Source of the DNA: Xiphydria camelus
Lineage: Eukaryota; Arthropoda; Insecta; Hymenoptera; Xiphydriidae
Assembly (NCBI GenBank): GCA_963678675.1
Contig: OY783197.1
Location: 3,506,400-3,570,399 of the forward strand
DNA: 64,000 bases
Direction: 5' to 3'
Shown piece by piece: positions 1 to 19,400 of this stretch. Below the pieces are notes generated by a model. The model was given only the letters and a program-made list of their open reading frames with translations. It had not been told where the DNA came from and searched no databases. Numbering within the stretch: the stretch's first letter is position 1; each line of letters starts with the position of its first letter. A program made the position numbers and the translations under genes.

Positions 1-663
1 TCTAATAGGAATAAATTAATTCAGACGAAGGATTCATCAGAATAAAAATAATTTTTAAAGCATTTTATGGTTTTTTCTATTCGTTCGACAAAACGAACGA
101 CATTGCTTAGGCTTTTATATTTCTTGCAAACTAATTTTGGCCTACTCAGGTGTATTTGCGTTTACATCAACCCGTATACCAATTGATTCCTATTGCATTG
201 GTTTTATCCACTGAAATAGGATAATATTGATTTATTCCTTGAACTAGAATAGTCATATAAATGCAGGTATGCTCTAGGTGCGATTTGTGGCGATTAGTAT
301 TTTCCATTTAAATCTCATTTAAAATAGGAGTCAGAATTTTCCAATACAAACTGGTCAACATTTCTTAAATGAGAAATATATTCAAATAGAAAAATACTAA
401 CAAGGGAATCTCGCGAGGTCTTAAATTGATATTGGATCAACACTGATGCAATTTGCTTTGAAATTTCTTAAAAAAAGACTACAGTAAAGTGCTAGTCCTA
501 AGCATTGATATTATTTCCCCATCCCTAATAATATCAGTATAGACAAATGAAACGTTATATCATACGAAGCTAAACTTATCTGCCAGGAAGGAAACTTGAA
601 CCATTATTATCTCGTTATCTATAAACTTTCAACTCATGTTTTATATTTTTGAAGATTTATGTT

Positions 664-890
664 TGTTGCTTAATTAAACCCAAATCACTGAATCAGTTCA
701 TTTGAAAATTAACGTAGGAATAATTTAGATGCTGAATTATAACGTAGACTATGTGCACCTAATATTTTTAAAACAATTCTAAACTTTTGGAAACAATACT
801 GATAATTAAAAAGACGTATTAAAAACTATTCCTACGCAAATTTTCAAGTTAATCGGTTCAGCGGTTTGGGTTTGATTGAGCGACAAATTA
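664..890. repeat. Foldback repeat (MITE-like) in the AT-rich left flank
   Basis: Positions 664-728 and 821-890 are imperfect inverted copies of each other, about 65 bp per arm, each containing a CCCAAATCACTGAA / TTCAGCGGTTTGGG type core. The surrounding 1-1390 stretch is AT-rich and I see no gene in it. The segment at 555-630 resembles the arms of the repeat at 19912-20112, so more than one element is mixed here. No coding capacity. Confidence 0.55.
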
Positions 891-1007
891 TAACGTTTCG
901 TTTCCCTGTGGAAAAAAGCCATGGGGATTCATGTTAAATTCTTTAAAAATCCTATACAATTTCTCACGGAAATATGTGTATTAGAAACAACAATTCCAGA
1001 TATCCAT

Positions 1008-1348
1008 TAAAAATTGAAGAGAATAAATCGAAATTTATTAGATTCTATGTGCGCATATGTAAGAAATATAAATTCCCATAAAAATAGATTCCATTCTATT
1101 GATAATTACCAAGAGAGAATGGCGTTTATATCTACCAATTGGTTATTACCAATGGAAACACGTTTATCTTTATGGGATTTTACTTTTTTTTACACATGCG
1201 CCTAGAATCCCATATATGTATTCCGATTTATTCTTTTCAGATTTTAATAATCTTTTTAAATACATATCATATATGTGTTCCACAAGGAATTATGTGGGAT
1301 TCCCATAGGATTTTATAAGGATCTACTGGTTTTTTTTTCAGCAGAGTT
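1008..1348. repeat. Short interspersed repeat, also present at about 39920-40150
   Basis: This ~340 bp AT-rich segment matches the segment at about 39920-40150. Both start with a tract like AATAAATCGAAATTTATT, share TTTATGGGATTTTACT and ACACATGCGC in the middle, and end in GGATTCCYATAGGATTTTAT followed by a T-run. The two copies differ by small indels. I cannot assign the family. Short open frames in it look like chance. Confidence 0.6.
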
Positions 1349-1648
1349 CTCTATACTCAATCAATAAGGATAGGTAAAGGATCTCACAAAAGTTGAGACT
1401 AGCTCTTTGCTCAAGGCTTTCTTTAAGACATTTCAAAGTAAACTGCGTCGGTTACCCACACAACGCCGCATATTGCAGCAGTATTGCTACAATATTACAA
1501 TGTTGCAGTTGCGCTTACAACGTTGCAGAAAGATTGCGGAAACATTGCAATGATATGTTATTGCAATTATTTGTCGATGCAAATATACATATATTCAAGT
1601 TCCTACCGTTCTTCAGTTACGAGAATAAGACCATCGATTTTCCTGCAG

Positions 1649-7994
<6,346 letters not shown>

Positions 7995-8350
7995 TTCGGG
8001 GCGTCGGTGTCGCGCGATCCGGATAGACACGATGCACGAACTGTTCTGTATAACAATATATTAATCATTCTCTATTCCGGCATTATCCTACAGGTTGCGC
8101 AGCGACGATAATCGTGACAATATGGTAGTGGTGTAACATTGTAATGACATTAATTTTAATACTGATAACAACAATAATAATCGTGGTAGGGATCACAACG
8201 ATAATGATAACGATGGGAACGCGGGTCTAATTTTGTATAATGTTTTGGTAGAAAATATCATTTGTCGTGGAAAGCACCTCGAGTTGCTCGAAACGATGAG
8301 AACGAATTGCACGGTTTTGTTCGATGTTTCATCCCCTCGTCGATTGTCTC

Positions 8351-8356
8351 TGAATA
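8351..8356 (+). terminator. Polyadenylation signal for WDR13
   Basis: AATAAA in CTCTGAATAAACGTTC, about 360 bp after the WDR13 stop codon. The 3' UTR between them holds a degenerate GATAAC-rich tract (about 8100-8215). Confidence 0.55.
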
Positions 8357-8659
8357 AACGTTCTATATTTGTACGACCCGATTTGACTTATATACTCGTA
8401 TGTTACATCTGCTTTTAGTCGTTACTTGGGAAAGCTGTATGGGTATAAAGGGTGTGTAACTCGGCGAGTATCAGAGAACGTGCTGTAAAATATGAACGTA
8501 TACACTGAGAGAAATAATTGCTAGTGTTAAACAAGTATTTCTTGAATTAAGAACACATCTGATCTCACAGATTTTTAAGAAAGATTCTTGACTCAAGAAT
8601 ACCTTTGTTGAGACGAGAAATTCTTCCTGCGAGAAAAAACAATTACTCGAGCTTATTGC

Positions 8660-9290
8660 AGGCTTCACACAGTCCCTAATTAATCCACTGGGAAGTAGGG
8701 GAAATTTTGGCAAAAAAAAAGGGGACAATTTTAATTAAAAATGGAGATCTTCCAGAAATCAGAAGCTTCCAAAAATAACAATGTTTAAAATATATAATGA
8801 AGCACTAATATTTATGAAGTGAATGAAGGATGTTTTTGTAACTTAAAAGTTTATATCTCATGTAATTTAAATTTGAGCATCACAATCTGATTTAAGGAAG
8901 AGACCATTTGTCGAATCGAGTTTCTGATAAGAAACATTAATTCAACTGTTATTATATTTTAAACGAAATATTGATGCACGTAGATAAAGTTAAAAAAAAA
9001 CAGAAGTTGACCATTTTGACCAACTTCACGTAATTTAATAGGTGTACAACTTTGCTTCCGCCGTTTTCGATTCATGGATCGCTTAAAAAGATGACCAGTT
9101 TTTTCAACGCGACATTTTTTTACACTAAAGCCTCGAATTTCGGAAAAACGGCGGAAGCAAAGTTTTAAACCTAATGAAACGATGAAAAGATAAATTCGAC
9201 TGAGAAACTGAAGGGAAAATATCGTATTATAGGGGAAAAAGGGAAAAATCGCGAGTTTTAGGATAAAAAAGGGGATGCACTGTGAAGCCT
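8660..9290. mobile_element. AGGCTTCACAG-family MITE, 631 bp
   Basis: Begins AGGCTTCACACAGTCC and ends GCACTGTGAAGCCT, giving matched inverted ends. Its interior (GAGGGGAAATTTTGG on the left, GGGAAAAATCGCGAGTTTTA on the right) is shared with the other copies. The host sequence ACAATTACTCGAGC occurs on both sides (about 8639 and 9340), as part of a ~55-bp direct duplication flanking the element. Confidence 0.65.
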
Positions 9291-9635
9291 GAGAATACAT
9301 TCATTGGGACAAAAAATTCTCCCTGTGCGCGAAAGAAAAAAAACAATTACTCGAGCCTATTAAATATTTTCCGGGCGAAAACCACGGCTTGATCCTGAAA
9401 TTATAAAATGTTTTTCATTGCAGGCAAAATTTTGTCGGCACTCGCAATTCTTTGTCTCATTGCAGGCAAAACTTCGGCACATTAACGGGCGAACCGATCG
9501 ACGAAAATCGAAAAATTCATTGGCCATGATTAGTTGTATTTAAAAACATTACCCCGGACACTCCGGTGTCGTGCACGCATAACGGCAGAAATGATTAGAG
9601 GCAAAGTGCCGATTTACCCGGTATTTCGCTCTGCC

Positions 9636-9762
9636 TATAAAAGCGAGAACGCTCTGTGTAGCATAACTCTTCGAATTGGCTTCCCTTTCCTCTGGGGGAG
9701 AAAAATATCATAATCTAGCAAATCTCGCGTCTCATTTTTACAACTACTAAACTACAGCGCGG
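9636..9762 (+). promoter_or_regulatory. Orphan TATA box and splice donor (possible unassigned first exon)
   Basis: TATAAAA at 9636 is followed about 30 bp later by a plausible start region and then by GCGCG|GTAAGT at 9762, a good splice donor. I found no following exon on this strand before the 3' end of LMTK. It may be the start of a non-coding RNA or an old transposon promoter. Tentative. Confidence 0.22.
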
Positions 9763-10216
9763 TAAGTCACGTACTAGGTGCGCTCAGTACAGCGTCAGAG
9801 CACTTTTCTCGACCAACAGGAGGTTCGCCTCTGCTCCGAGCCCGAGGCTGACCGGGCCGTCATCTCTCCCCAATTTGAAAATAAATTCATGCGATCTATA
9901 TATCACAGGTTAATGTGAACAGGCAATTCGTAAGGAAATGCGCTGCTATCGTTACACGTGCTACATGCAATGATATTCGCGGGGACTTAGAGAGCTATCC
10001 TTTTTAATCAGTAATCATAACGATATCGGGAAAAAGAATTATGAAAATGAGTGATATAATAATACGTAGGCACTACAATTATCCTATAAACAGTGTGGTT
10101 CAGTTAATAAATATTTACACGCGTAAAGAAACCGTTCGGTACCTATCGTAGCCACGGTTGACGCAACAGCGCGATCGGACGTACGTCGTTGCCCGCTCGT
10201 GACGCTTGGACGGCGA

Positions 10217-10222
10217 TATTTA
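10217..10222 (-). terminator. Polyadenylation signal for LMTK
   Basis: TTTATT on + (AATAAA on minus) about 245 bp beyond the LMTK stop codon at 10468. The intervening 3' UTR holds a (GAC)n trinucleotide tract at about 10357-10390. Confidence 0.45.
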
Positions 10223-10467
10223 TTGCGTAAAAATGAAGCGCGCATTCGAGCCACTCACTGGCTCTCGATCGCGCTGTTGTTCGCCAATCATAGTCGCCCA
10301 CTGCCTCCTTGTATACTATATACAGAGAATCGAAGGTAAAATTATAGAAAAAACCTCGACGACGACGACGACGACGACGACGGCGGCGAACTGCCTCGAC
10401 GAGATTGCTTCGGACGGATTTTGGCCAACCGGATTTTTTCCCAACGCCCTCGCTGATAGAAAATACG

Positions 10468-13400
10468 CTAATCCTGCGCGAGTATTCCAGCCGTTTCCTT
10501 GGGCTCGAGATTCTTTTGATTATCGGACGGGTACGTTTCCGTAAACGGCGGTGCAAGATTGCCTTCTCTGCTGTTCGCGGGGCGTGCTTCCTTCTCGGTC
10601 GTGGGATTAGCGTCCGCTTCGTCGGCGTCCCTCTCGGGACTCGAAGCTTTTTGGCTCCGCGGTATCGCGATCTCCGGCGCCTCCGGGTCCTCGCTCTTCG
10701 CTGGATCCGGTTGTTTCTCCTCGCTATCTGGACCTTGCTTCGCAACGGCGGCCAACGCGGTACCAGTGCCATTGGACGACAGCAAATTCAACTTCAGACG
10801 ATCCCTGGTGTGCCTCAATTCTCCGAGCTGCTGCTGATCGGGAAGGTGCCGATGATCGTTTCGACTCTGTCGACAGCGATCGGCCTGCTCTTGCTGTTCC
10901 TCTTCCGCGGTGAGATTCGGCTGAAGCAGCGGGGGAGTCGCACCCGGAAAGAACTGACTGACGTATTTGCCGTCCCCCGATTGAAACTGGAACGGACGAT
11001 TCGAGCTGCTTATGTAGAACTCTTCGTCTCCTGAAAATGAGATAGCGGTCGTGCGGTCGTCGATTGGATTGGATCACGAATCGAATGACAAACGCAGGCC
11101 TCACAGCATCTAGTCTAAACTTTATTTCAGGGGAAATAGAGACAAAATAGGGTATATGGCCAATAATAAAATATGTAATCATCTTTCAACGTATCATACG
11201 TTTCAAACGTATACCTGTTATACAAATAGGTCTAATAATAAAAACAACTTAGTTTCTGCTAAGTTTTGATCTTTTTAGGCTTTTTTTTTGTATAATATAT
11301 AAACTTTTTTTTCCTATACTTTCTTTCTACAGTTATCAGCTCGTACGTTGTCTGGGTATCCTTTCATCCTCGTTCAAATTATTTAAAGTAGGGTGCTTTT
11401 AGGGATATTTTACAATGGTAGGGTACTTTTAGGGTACGGTGCTAAAATAGAGAACTTTTAGGATGAATAAGGACACGCTGTGACTTACCGGCGTGATCGG
11501 TTTCATCGTAGCTCACAGGATACAGATCCAGTTTTCGTTCGTCCATCATCTCTTCCCAATCTGTAACAACGCGATCGCTGCTCGAGTAACGTAAATTTAT
11601 AGACGCGCGCAGGGACTTTCGAAGGGCGGCGGAAAACTCACCGGAGTAAGACGTCGGTTCCCACACCGTCGCGCTCTGCCCCTGATTATCGACGGGTAGA
11701 ATCTCCTTTGGGTATTCGTACACGCAATGATAGCGTTGCTTTTTAAACCACACGCTCTTCTTTTGATCCTATACAAATCATACTTTCTGAACCTACTTCA
11801 TCCTAAGATACGCACATGCAAGCAAAATAGAACGGAGCAGTCGTCAATAAACGCGCGATACGAGTGCCGTGTGACGCTAGAACGGTACAGATGATTGAAC
11901 ACCTACCAAATCGTCCTAGCAGCGAAATTCAATCGAGAAAAGGCTCGTCAATGTTCGTCGCAATTGTTGATTTCGAAAAAAGAGGCGCGTGTCTGCAATG
12001 AAACCTACCCCGGCTTTTTGTATCTTATCGGGTGACCGTAGCGCGGATCTGTGAGGTGCCAGCGTCGCGTCCCAAGCGGACGGCGTGAACTCTTCCTCCT
12101 CGTCCTCGTCTTCAGCCTCTTCCTCCAAATCGGCCTCGTTCTCCGCTTCCGGCAGTCGATCCGTCGCACGATCGCTCGCCATATTGTCGGCATCCGATTC
12201 GTCGTACCGCTGCAAATGGGCGTAAGTGATAACAGGCTTCACAGGTCTATTTATTTCATTTTAGAGGAAATAGGGGAAATTGAGCAAAAAAAAGGAGACA
12301 CTCTTTTGAATGAAAAATATCTACCAGAATTTAGAAACGTGCAGTGGTTTTAAAAGATAATAATTGTGTTAAGATATACAATGAAACACCAATATTTATG
12401 AAGCGAATGAAGGACTTTTTTTGTAACTTAAACATTTACGTCTCAATCAAGTAACGTAAATCCGAGTATCGCGATCCGATTTAAGGAAATACAGAGCCGG
12501 AAGCGGCCTGACAGTTCTAAATAAGTGACGGTTAAGTGACTGAAAAGTGACAAAAAAATGCTCACAAGTGGAGCACAAAGTAAATCTTTTTAAAATTATT
12601 GCTAATATCTTCATTGCTACAGTATTATTATTATCATCCACATCATTAAATCACATTATTTTGATAAACTTCTTAATATCAGGATAAATAATGAAATGGC
12701 AAATATTATTTAAATAAAAAGAACAAATTATTTAAATAAAAGCAGGACGCATAACTACATTCTTGATTTTTTAGAAAAACATTCTGAAATCAAATGGAAT
12801 TTTTTTTCCAACTGATTTTGCGACTTTTCCATTTCACATAATATATCTTTTAGTACTTCCTTCTCTGTAATGTATTCATATTTTCTAACATAGTCTGCGC
12901 TAGTGCCTCTTCTTTCAAATCCTTATTTTTAATCACGTTTTCTTTTTTTTTTCCTTCTCAATCTTTTTTTCGTTTCCTTCTTCAATTTTCTTTCTCTCCT
13001 TTTCTGCCCTTTTCCTCTCAGCATCATGTTTTCTTTTCCTCTCAACTTCTAAATATTCCTGATATTTATTGCAAGAAGCATTCGTCATTGGTACAAGATT
13101 ATCCTTCTGATTGTATATTTTCATAACACTTTTAAGAATGAGAATAGCATTGAGTGTTCTCTCTGATAATGATACACGTAGAAACAATCACGTACCATCA
13201 AACTGATAAGTATTTGATAGATTTTAGGAAGCACTGAATATAATCAACAGCGGTATGAACAATTTTCTAGATGGCTCAGATGAATAATTGAAAAAAGTAA
13301 TCCGCTATCACATTCCTAGAAATAGGAATCTAGTTTCTGGTAGGAAATATTAATTCAACTAAGCTTTTACGTTTTAAACGAAATATTGATGGCGATAGAT

Positions 13401-16400
13401 AAAATAGATATTATAGTATCATTTTATAAAAAAAAAGAAAAGAAAGAAAAAAGAAATTAACATATTTGATTCTTTCCACGTGACTGTAAACGATGAAAAG
13501 ATAAACTGTACTGAGAAGTTGAATAACAGGTGGTTTTAGAGAAAAAATATTGAATTATAGAAGAAAAAGGGGAAAATTGCGAGTTTTTTTAAGGTGAAAA
13601 AGAGCAAACCTAAAGAAATAGAGGAATAAAGGGGACACACTATGAAGCCTGTGATAAATAACGTCGAAAGCAAAGCAAACTCGACAACGGAGCGACGTCT
13701 ACGCACCTTCCAAACGAATTCGCCGGAGCTCGAACTGTTCCCCTCTTCATCTTCTTCGTCCTCGTCCTCGTCGTCCTCTTCCTCCTCCTCCCCGTCGTCC
13801 TGACTGTCCCAATCTCTGTCGGTCGTGAAGCTCGTCGACATCAGGTCGTCTTGCGAAGGTAGAGGCAGGGGAAACGGAGGCGGAAGCTGCTGCCACTTGA
13901 GCTCGTCTTCGGGACTCGGAAGTGGAGCTCCGCCGCTTCCGGAGATGAGATGAGGCTGGTTCCTTTCCAGCGAAATCCGCGCCAAGGAGGAGTTACTCAT
14001 ATTGTAGTCGAGATTCTCATCGTCGGACGTATCGCCGTTCGACGTGTCCCTTTCGTCGTCCGGCGCGGAGGCCCGCTGCTCTCCGCTGCCCTCCAGCAGC
14101 ACCGCCCTGTTCGTCTTGGTGTCCACGAGGAGCACATCTTCCGACGGAATCGATTCCTTGGAGGCGAGCGACACGTCGTGCGAGTCGTCCCTCGACATCA
14201 GCGACTCGGAAGTCGCCGCGCTCTCGCGTTCCTCCAGGATGGGACTGAGCGGCGTGCCGTAAACGTTGTACCTGATCGATATATCCACAACGCCACTTCC
14301 ACTCGCGGAAGAGTCTTCGCTGTCCTCGTCGTCCCATCCCTTGCTTCCTTCTGCGTCTTCGATCGCGGAAGACTCGACGTCGTCCTGCGGCTCGGGAACT
14401 TCCACGACGGACATTTGCGCCTGCGGCAATTTCTCCTTCAATTCGTTTCGAATAGCGGCGACGAACTCTTCCTCGATGCCAAACGAGATGTACGAGTTAT
14501 CGCTCTGCAAGCTCACCGTGGAGCTGTCCTCGTCTTCGTTCTCGTACCTGATATCTTCCAACGATCGCGCGACGCTCGCATCTTCGCCGTCGGCTTGCCG
14601 AGTCGTACTCTTGAGATCCACGTTAACATCGCTTTCCTCTTCGTCGCGCGGTGACAATTGCCTTCGAGCTGCAAACGTATCGACCTCCGAATAAGAATCG
14701 TCGCCGATGAGATCTCTTTCCTCGATACGAGAACTGATATCCTTCGTTTCTTCACGATTCTGACCCTCGCTCGTCTTCTCTTCCTCGCCTTTGAGTGTCG
14801 AGTTCGACTCTGAGCAGTCCTTCATCTCTTCCGCTAGGTTTAAGTCGTTGTTATTCAGGTGGGACGACTCCGGAGAAGCCGCGCGTTCCTTCGAACTGCA
14901 GATCTCTTCTTCCACGTTTTCATCCTCCATTCCCAGCGCTAATCTCTCAGTTTCCGTCGGGGATTCGTAATACTCTGCGTCCAGGATAGCATCCAGCTCG
15001 GAGAGTACACGCAGCTGTTCCTCCTCCGCGGATATCGACTCCGAAATCGAGAAGGGAATGACGCGGATCGGCGAGGAGGAGGCGAGCGATGGAAGGGGCG
15101 GAGGTGGCGGCGGCGGTGGACTCTCCTCTTCCTCGCAGGATTCCTTGTCCCGAAAACCGGAGTCCGAGCTGCGCTCGTCGTCGGGCGTGGACAAACGCTT
15201 GTGGTACTCCTCCTCCGCCTCGGTGGACAGCCGCTTCGCCTCCGCTTCCAGCTCTTCGGCTATCGAGAAGTCGTCCTCGGCGTTGCCCACGGAATAGTCG
15301 TCGCGGGACTTGGGCGTGTCGGGTGCCGAAGTCGTGGTCACCACCAATTCGGGGGTCACTTCCTCCGCGTCTTCCGGAAAGGCGGACGAATCGCCCGAGA
15401 AGCCAGGTACTTTGTTATCGAGGACCGAGTCTAGCGCGTGATTCCAGCGAACCACGTCGATCGGATCGCCTTCGTCAATTATCGGATTATCGGAGAAACG
15501 AGGAACTTCCTTCTCCACCGAAGTCTCTATCACCGAGGCCTTCGCGATCGGAGATTCGAGAGCCTCCGCGGAACTCCGACGGGAGGATTCGCTTTCGGGC
15601 ACGTATCTGAGAACGGCGAGTTCGGGGTCGCCTTTCGGCAGGAGCCGCAGCACGTGTTCCTCGGGACGACCGACGCTCTTGCTCGGGCCAAGCCCGTCGC
15701 GATCGGCGTCGCGTTCCTCGATTTTAGGCTCGAAGGACAGCCTCAAAATAGGCATTCGTTCCTGATCCGTAGTCAGCGTCAAAAGCTTAGGCCTTTCGAT
15801 GCAGCTATCGGGGACTTTGATACCGCGGATGATGCTACTGCTCTGCAGAGGATCCCGCAGCTTCCTCAAAGCCTCGTCGAACTCGTCGGCGAGCACGGCG
15901 CTCCTCAGGTCGCCGTCGCTTCCCGTGGCGGATATTCGTTTCTTGGCGGACTTCTCCGAGATCGGCCCCCCCATGGACCACTCGGCGTCGGAGTCCGAGT
16001 CGATGTGCACCAGGACCATCAGATCAGCGACGGACTTGGACTTCTGTCTCACCTTCTCCGTGTACGCGCCTCGCTCGACCCTCCCGCGCCAGCTCTCCTC
16101 CTCCGTCTCGGAGCCCGACTCCTGCAGCGACGCACCGGCCTTGGAGCCGGGGATGTTTTTCACGAGCTCGCCCGGGCCCAGGCGAAAGGAGGCCCTCGGC
16201 GTCGCGGGCGCCTTCCCGTCTTCGATGTTCGGCCAGTAGTCCGAGTCGACGCTTCCGCGCAGGTCCTGCAGACTGGCGCTTCTCGTGTAGTTGGAGGCGT
16301 TCGGCCGTAGGTTCTCCCAGCGTCTCTCGAAGTCCTCCACTTCCGCCTGGTCCTCCGTGAGAACGCGCTGCACCTCGTCCAAGGCGGGTCTCTTCGCGGG

Positions 16401-19400
16401 GTTCAGGTTCCAGCACGAGCTCATCACGCGGCGCACGCTGGACGGGCAGTTGCTCGGTGAGCGCAGCAGCAATTCCGAGCCGGCCTGCTCGGAGCCCGAC
16501 TTGAAGGCCATCTCGATGACCTGCTCGTCGCCCAGAGCATCGTAGGGTCTCTCGCCCCACGTGGCGATCTCCCAGAGCAGGACCGCGTAACTCCACAGAT
16601 TGGCCGACGACGTTATCTCCCGGGTTTCGATGGTGGTCTCGGTGCACGCGAGGCTCTCCGGCGCCGACCACCTGATGGGCAACGCCCTGTCGCCGACTAT
16701 GTAGTAGTCGTCCGGATACTTATCCACGCCAGTCCCGTAATCACCGAGTTTGGCCGAGAGATCGGACGCCACGAGGCAGTTTCTCGCGGCCAGGTCGGTG
16801 TGCGCGAAGCCGTGCGCGTGCATGTGTCGCAGGCCAGCGGCGATCTCCACGGCCATCCGCCTGGGCACGTGCTCCCTCGCGAGTGCCTCCCGCGAAAGTG
16901 CGTCGCGATTCGACCGTAGGAATCCCTTGAGGTCGCCGGGTGGGCAGGACTCGAAGAGCAGCAAGTACGGGTCCGTTTCCAGGCAGAAGCCGAGCAGGGC
17001 CAGGACGTTGCGGTGCTGGAGCTTGAGGTAAGGCGTGGCCTCGCCGAGGAACCACGCCTTCTCGCGGATGGTCGCTTCTTCGGTGAGAATCCTCACGACC
17101 ACGCCGCCGCTCTTCGAGGACGCGCGGGCGCCCTCGAAGTCCGTTCTGCCCTCGACCACCTTCCCGAACCAACCGCGCCCGATTTCGCGCAGATACTTCA
17201 GATTCTCCCTGGGTACCTGACGATCGGTAGCGCCGAACCACTCGCAGCAGGGCTCCTGCAGCATGAATCTGTCCGGGTCGTACTCCTCCTTGATGGACGA
17301 CGACAGCGGCGGCGGCGGCTTCGGCTTGACCGGCGGCTTCGCATCCTGCACGATGCGATCCACGGGGAGCGGCTCGAAGTGAACGCGATCGGCCGGCCGC
17401 GCGGCGCAGGAGAGCTCCAGCTCCAGGCCGCCCAGGTTGTTCTCGACCGACGAGTCGTGTCCGGCCGTGCTGCCATCCTTGAATTCCTAGAACAACGACG
17501 GGTTCCGCGTTATTACAGGGGGAAGGGATAGACTCGATGTGTTACGTAGATGGACGATCGCTAATTGTCTAAACACTGGCTACCGAATACTTGCAAAATT
17601 ACCGGATCGTGTTTGTCTCCGCCCTCCTACAATTAAAAGAAAATACTTATATGTATATAAGAATTTTCAGTCCCCCATCGAAGATGCCAAGGCGAAGCCA
17701 CGATTTTAGCGATGCTCGAGTTATACATGCGCGTGTTTACATCGAGACGCAGGGCATTGCGCGTAAATCAGGGAAGGGATGAGGACGGATGCAGAGACGA
17801 GGAAGGAACGAGATGCAGCGAATATACGACCCGGTGATATAGGGTAAAGGTGGAATAGATGCCCATCCCCATTTATTTCGAATGTTAGTATGATTGAGAC
17901 GATGAGGTACTTCTGTTACATCAGTCAACATATTCATGAACGTATTCATGAACATAGACATGAAAAATCAACCCATCAATTGAGTCATTCGCTGCAATAA
18001 CAACTTGAGTCGAGTTAAGCTTTTGTGATAGATTTATTAATTTCCACGTCCAGCGTCATATCAACTACATGCAGTATAAGTTCCAAGGTTTCCAGTTCAT
18101 TCTGACGACTATTTAACTTATACTGTATATAATTGATATGACGCTGAACGTAAAAATCGATAAAACTATAACAAAAACTTAAGTCGACTTAAATTATTGT
18201 TGCAGCTAACGACTCAATTGTAGTAATTGGATATTTATAACAGTTTCAAGTGTAGAACATAACTCATTATTAATTTCAGGAGAAACTGCCTCCGTTAAAA
18301 TAACATCTGTAGGATATTTCACGAATAAATTCGACGTGGAAGTAATTTTTGAGGATCAATAGAGTTAACTGATGAAAGAATGATAACTGCTATCAGATTT
18401 TAATCTTGCATGTGTGTGTTGGTATAATCATCGGTGAAACAACTATCCTGCTATTAGTCTTTCATTGGAGATGCCTCCATTTTATTAATGATCTACTGTA
18501 CTGATATTCTTGCAGTCACGGAAGATAATATACAGTGATGAATCTACAGATTATTACTTGCTTTTTTATTATTATCTACTTTCCGTGGGAAATAATATAG
18601 AAAACGACTTTTTCCTAGATTTGGTAGTGATTGTTGAGAGAACAAGAAAGAAATAGTGAAAGGAATGGCGAAGTCGTCAGAACCGATGGGACAAGTATAC
18701 ATAGTTCTGCAATGAATCTTCAACTACTTCTACTTATCTATGCATTGAGATATAATAATTGTACTTTCTTTATTCTTGTATTTTAGAATACTAGTGGACC
18801 CGTGCGGAAATTCTGCAGACGACAGAAGATTGGAAACGTAAATGCAAGATATGGAATGATTGTAGATTATGCGTTATCTTTGCGAATAAAATACGATTCA
18901 GCGTTAAAATTTAATAGCGAGGAAAAGTCGTCATGTTAGCTGTTTCTTATCGACGCGTTCAAGGAAAATATTGTAAGGCCAAAAGTCAATTTTTACTTTT
19001 GATTTTTAAACATATAACACAATATGCAATTATAAATTAACAATTCGTAAAAAGCGGAGAACTTAATCTTTAAACCGGTACCTCAGTTATCGTTTCTTTG
19101 TATCGTATCAAGGGAAAAAAGGGTTTCTCACGAAAAATCCCCTTCTAGAAATAATCTAAGCTGAAGCTCATTACATGAAATTTGAACAGTAGTTTTTTTG
19201 TGATGTAAACACCCTTTAAGAAAGGATTTTACGAAATTCTTCCCCCAAGGTGGTAAAATAGAGGATGTAAGATTTATTTCGAAATCCACACGGACAAAGT
19301 CGCAATCGGAAAGCCAGTATATGATATGTGAGATATCAGATATATTCATCATGAAATTTATCTTTCTTACGTTCAAAATGAATTCTTCATTTTATCAGAA

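Noticed and set aside
1393..1648. Open frame running upstream from the first WDR13 exon
   Set aside because: It crosses a good TTTTCCTGCAG acceptor, has no similarity to WDR13 and consists of GTTGCA-rich low-complexity sequence; it is intron read-through.
9600..9900. Small nuclear RNA gene near the TATA box
   Set aside because: I could not match conserved U1, U2, U4, U5, U6 or U12-type core sequences.
10143..10772. Arg-rich open frame overlapping the LMTK last exon
   Set aside because: Produced by the (GAC)n tract and by the alternative frame of the GC-rich LMTK exon; no domain.
12933..13187. Independent small gene on minus in LMTK intron 3
   Set aside because: Lys/Glu-rich tail only, inside a nested transposon insertion, no start or splice support.
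13536..13706. Extension of the large LMTK exon to a stop at 13536
   Set aside because: The GTGCGT donor at 13706 leads in phase to the next exon at 12209; the extension enters the MITE.
13950..17530. Several long frames antisense to the LMTK exon
   Set aside because: They mirror the GC-rich codon bias of the real exon and show no conserved motifs.
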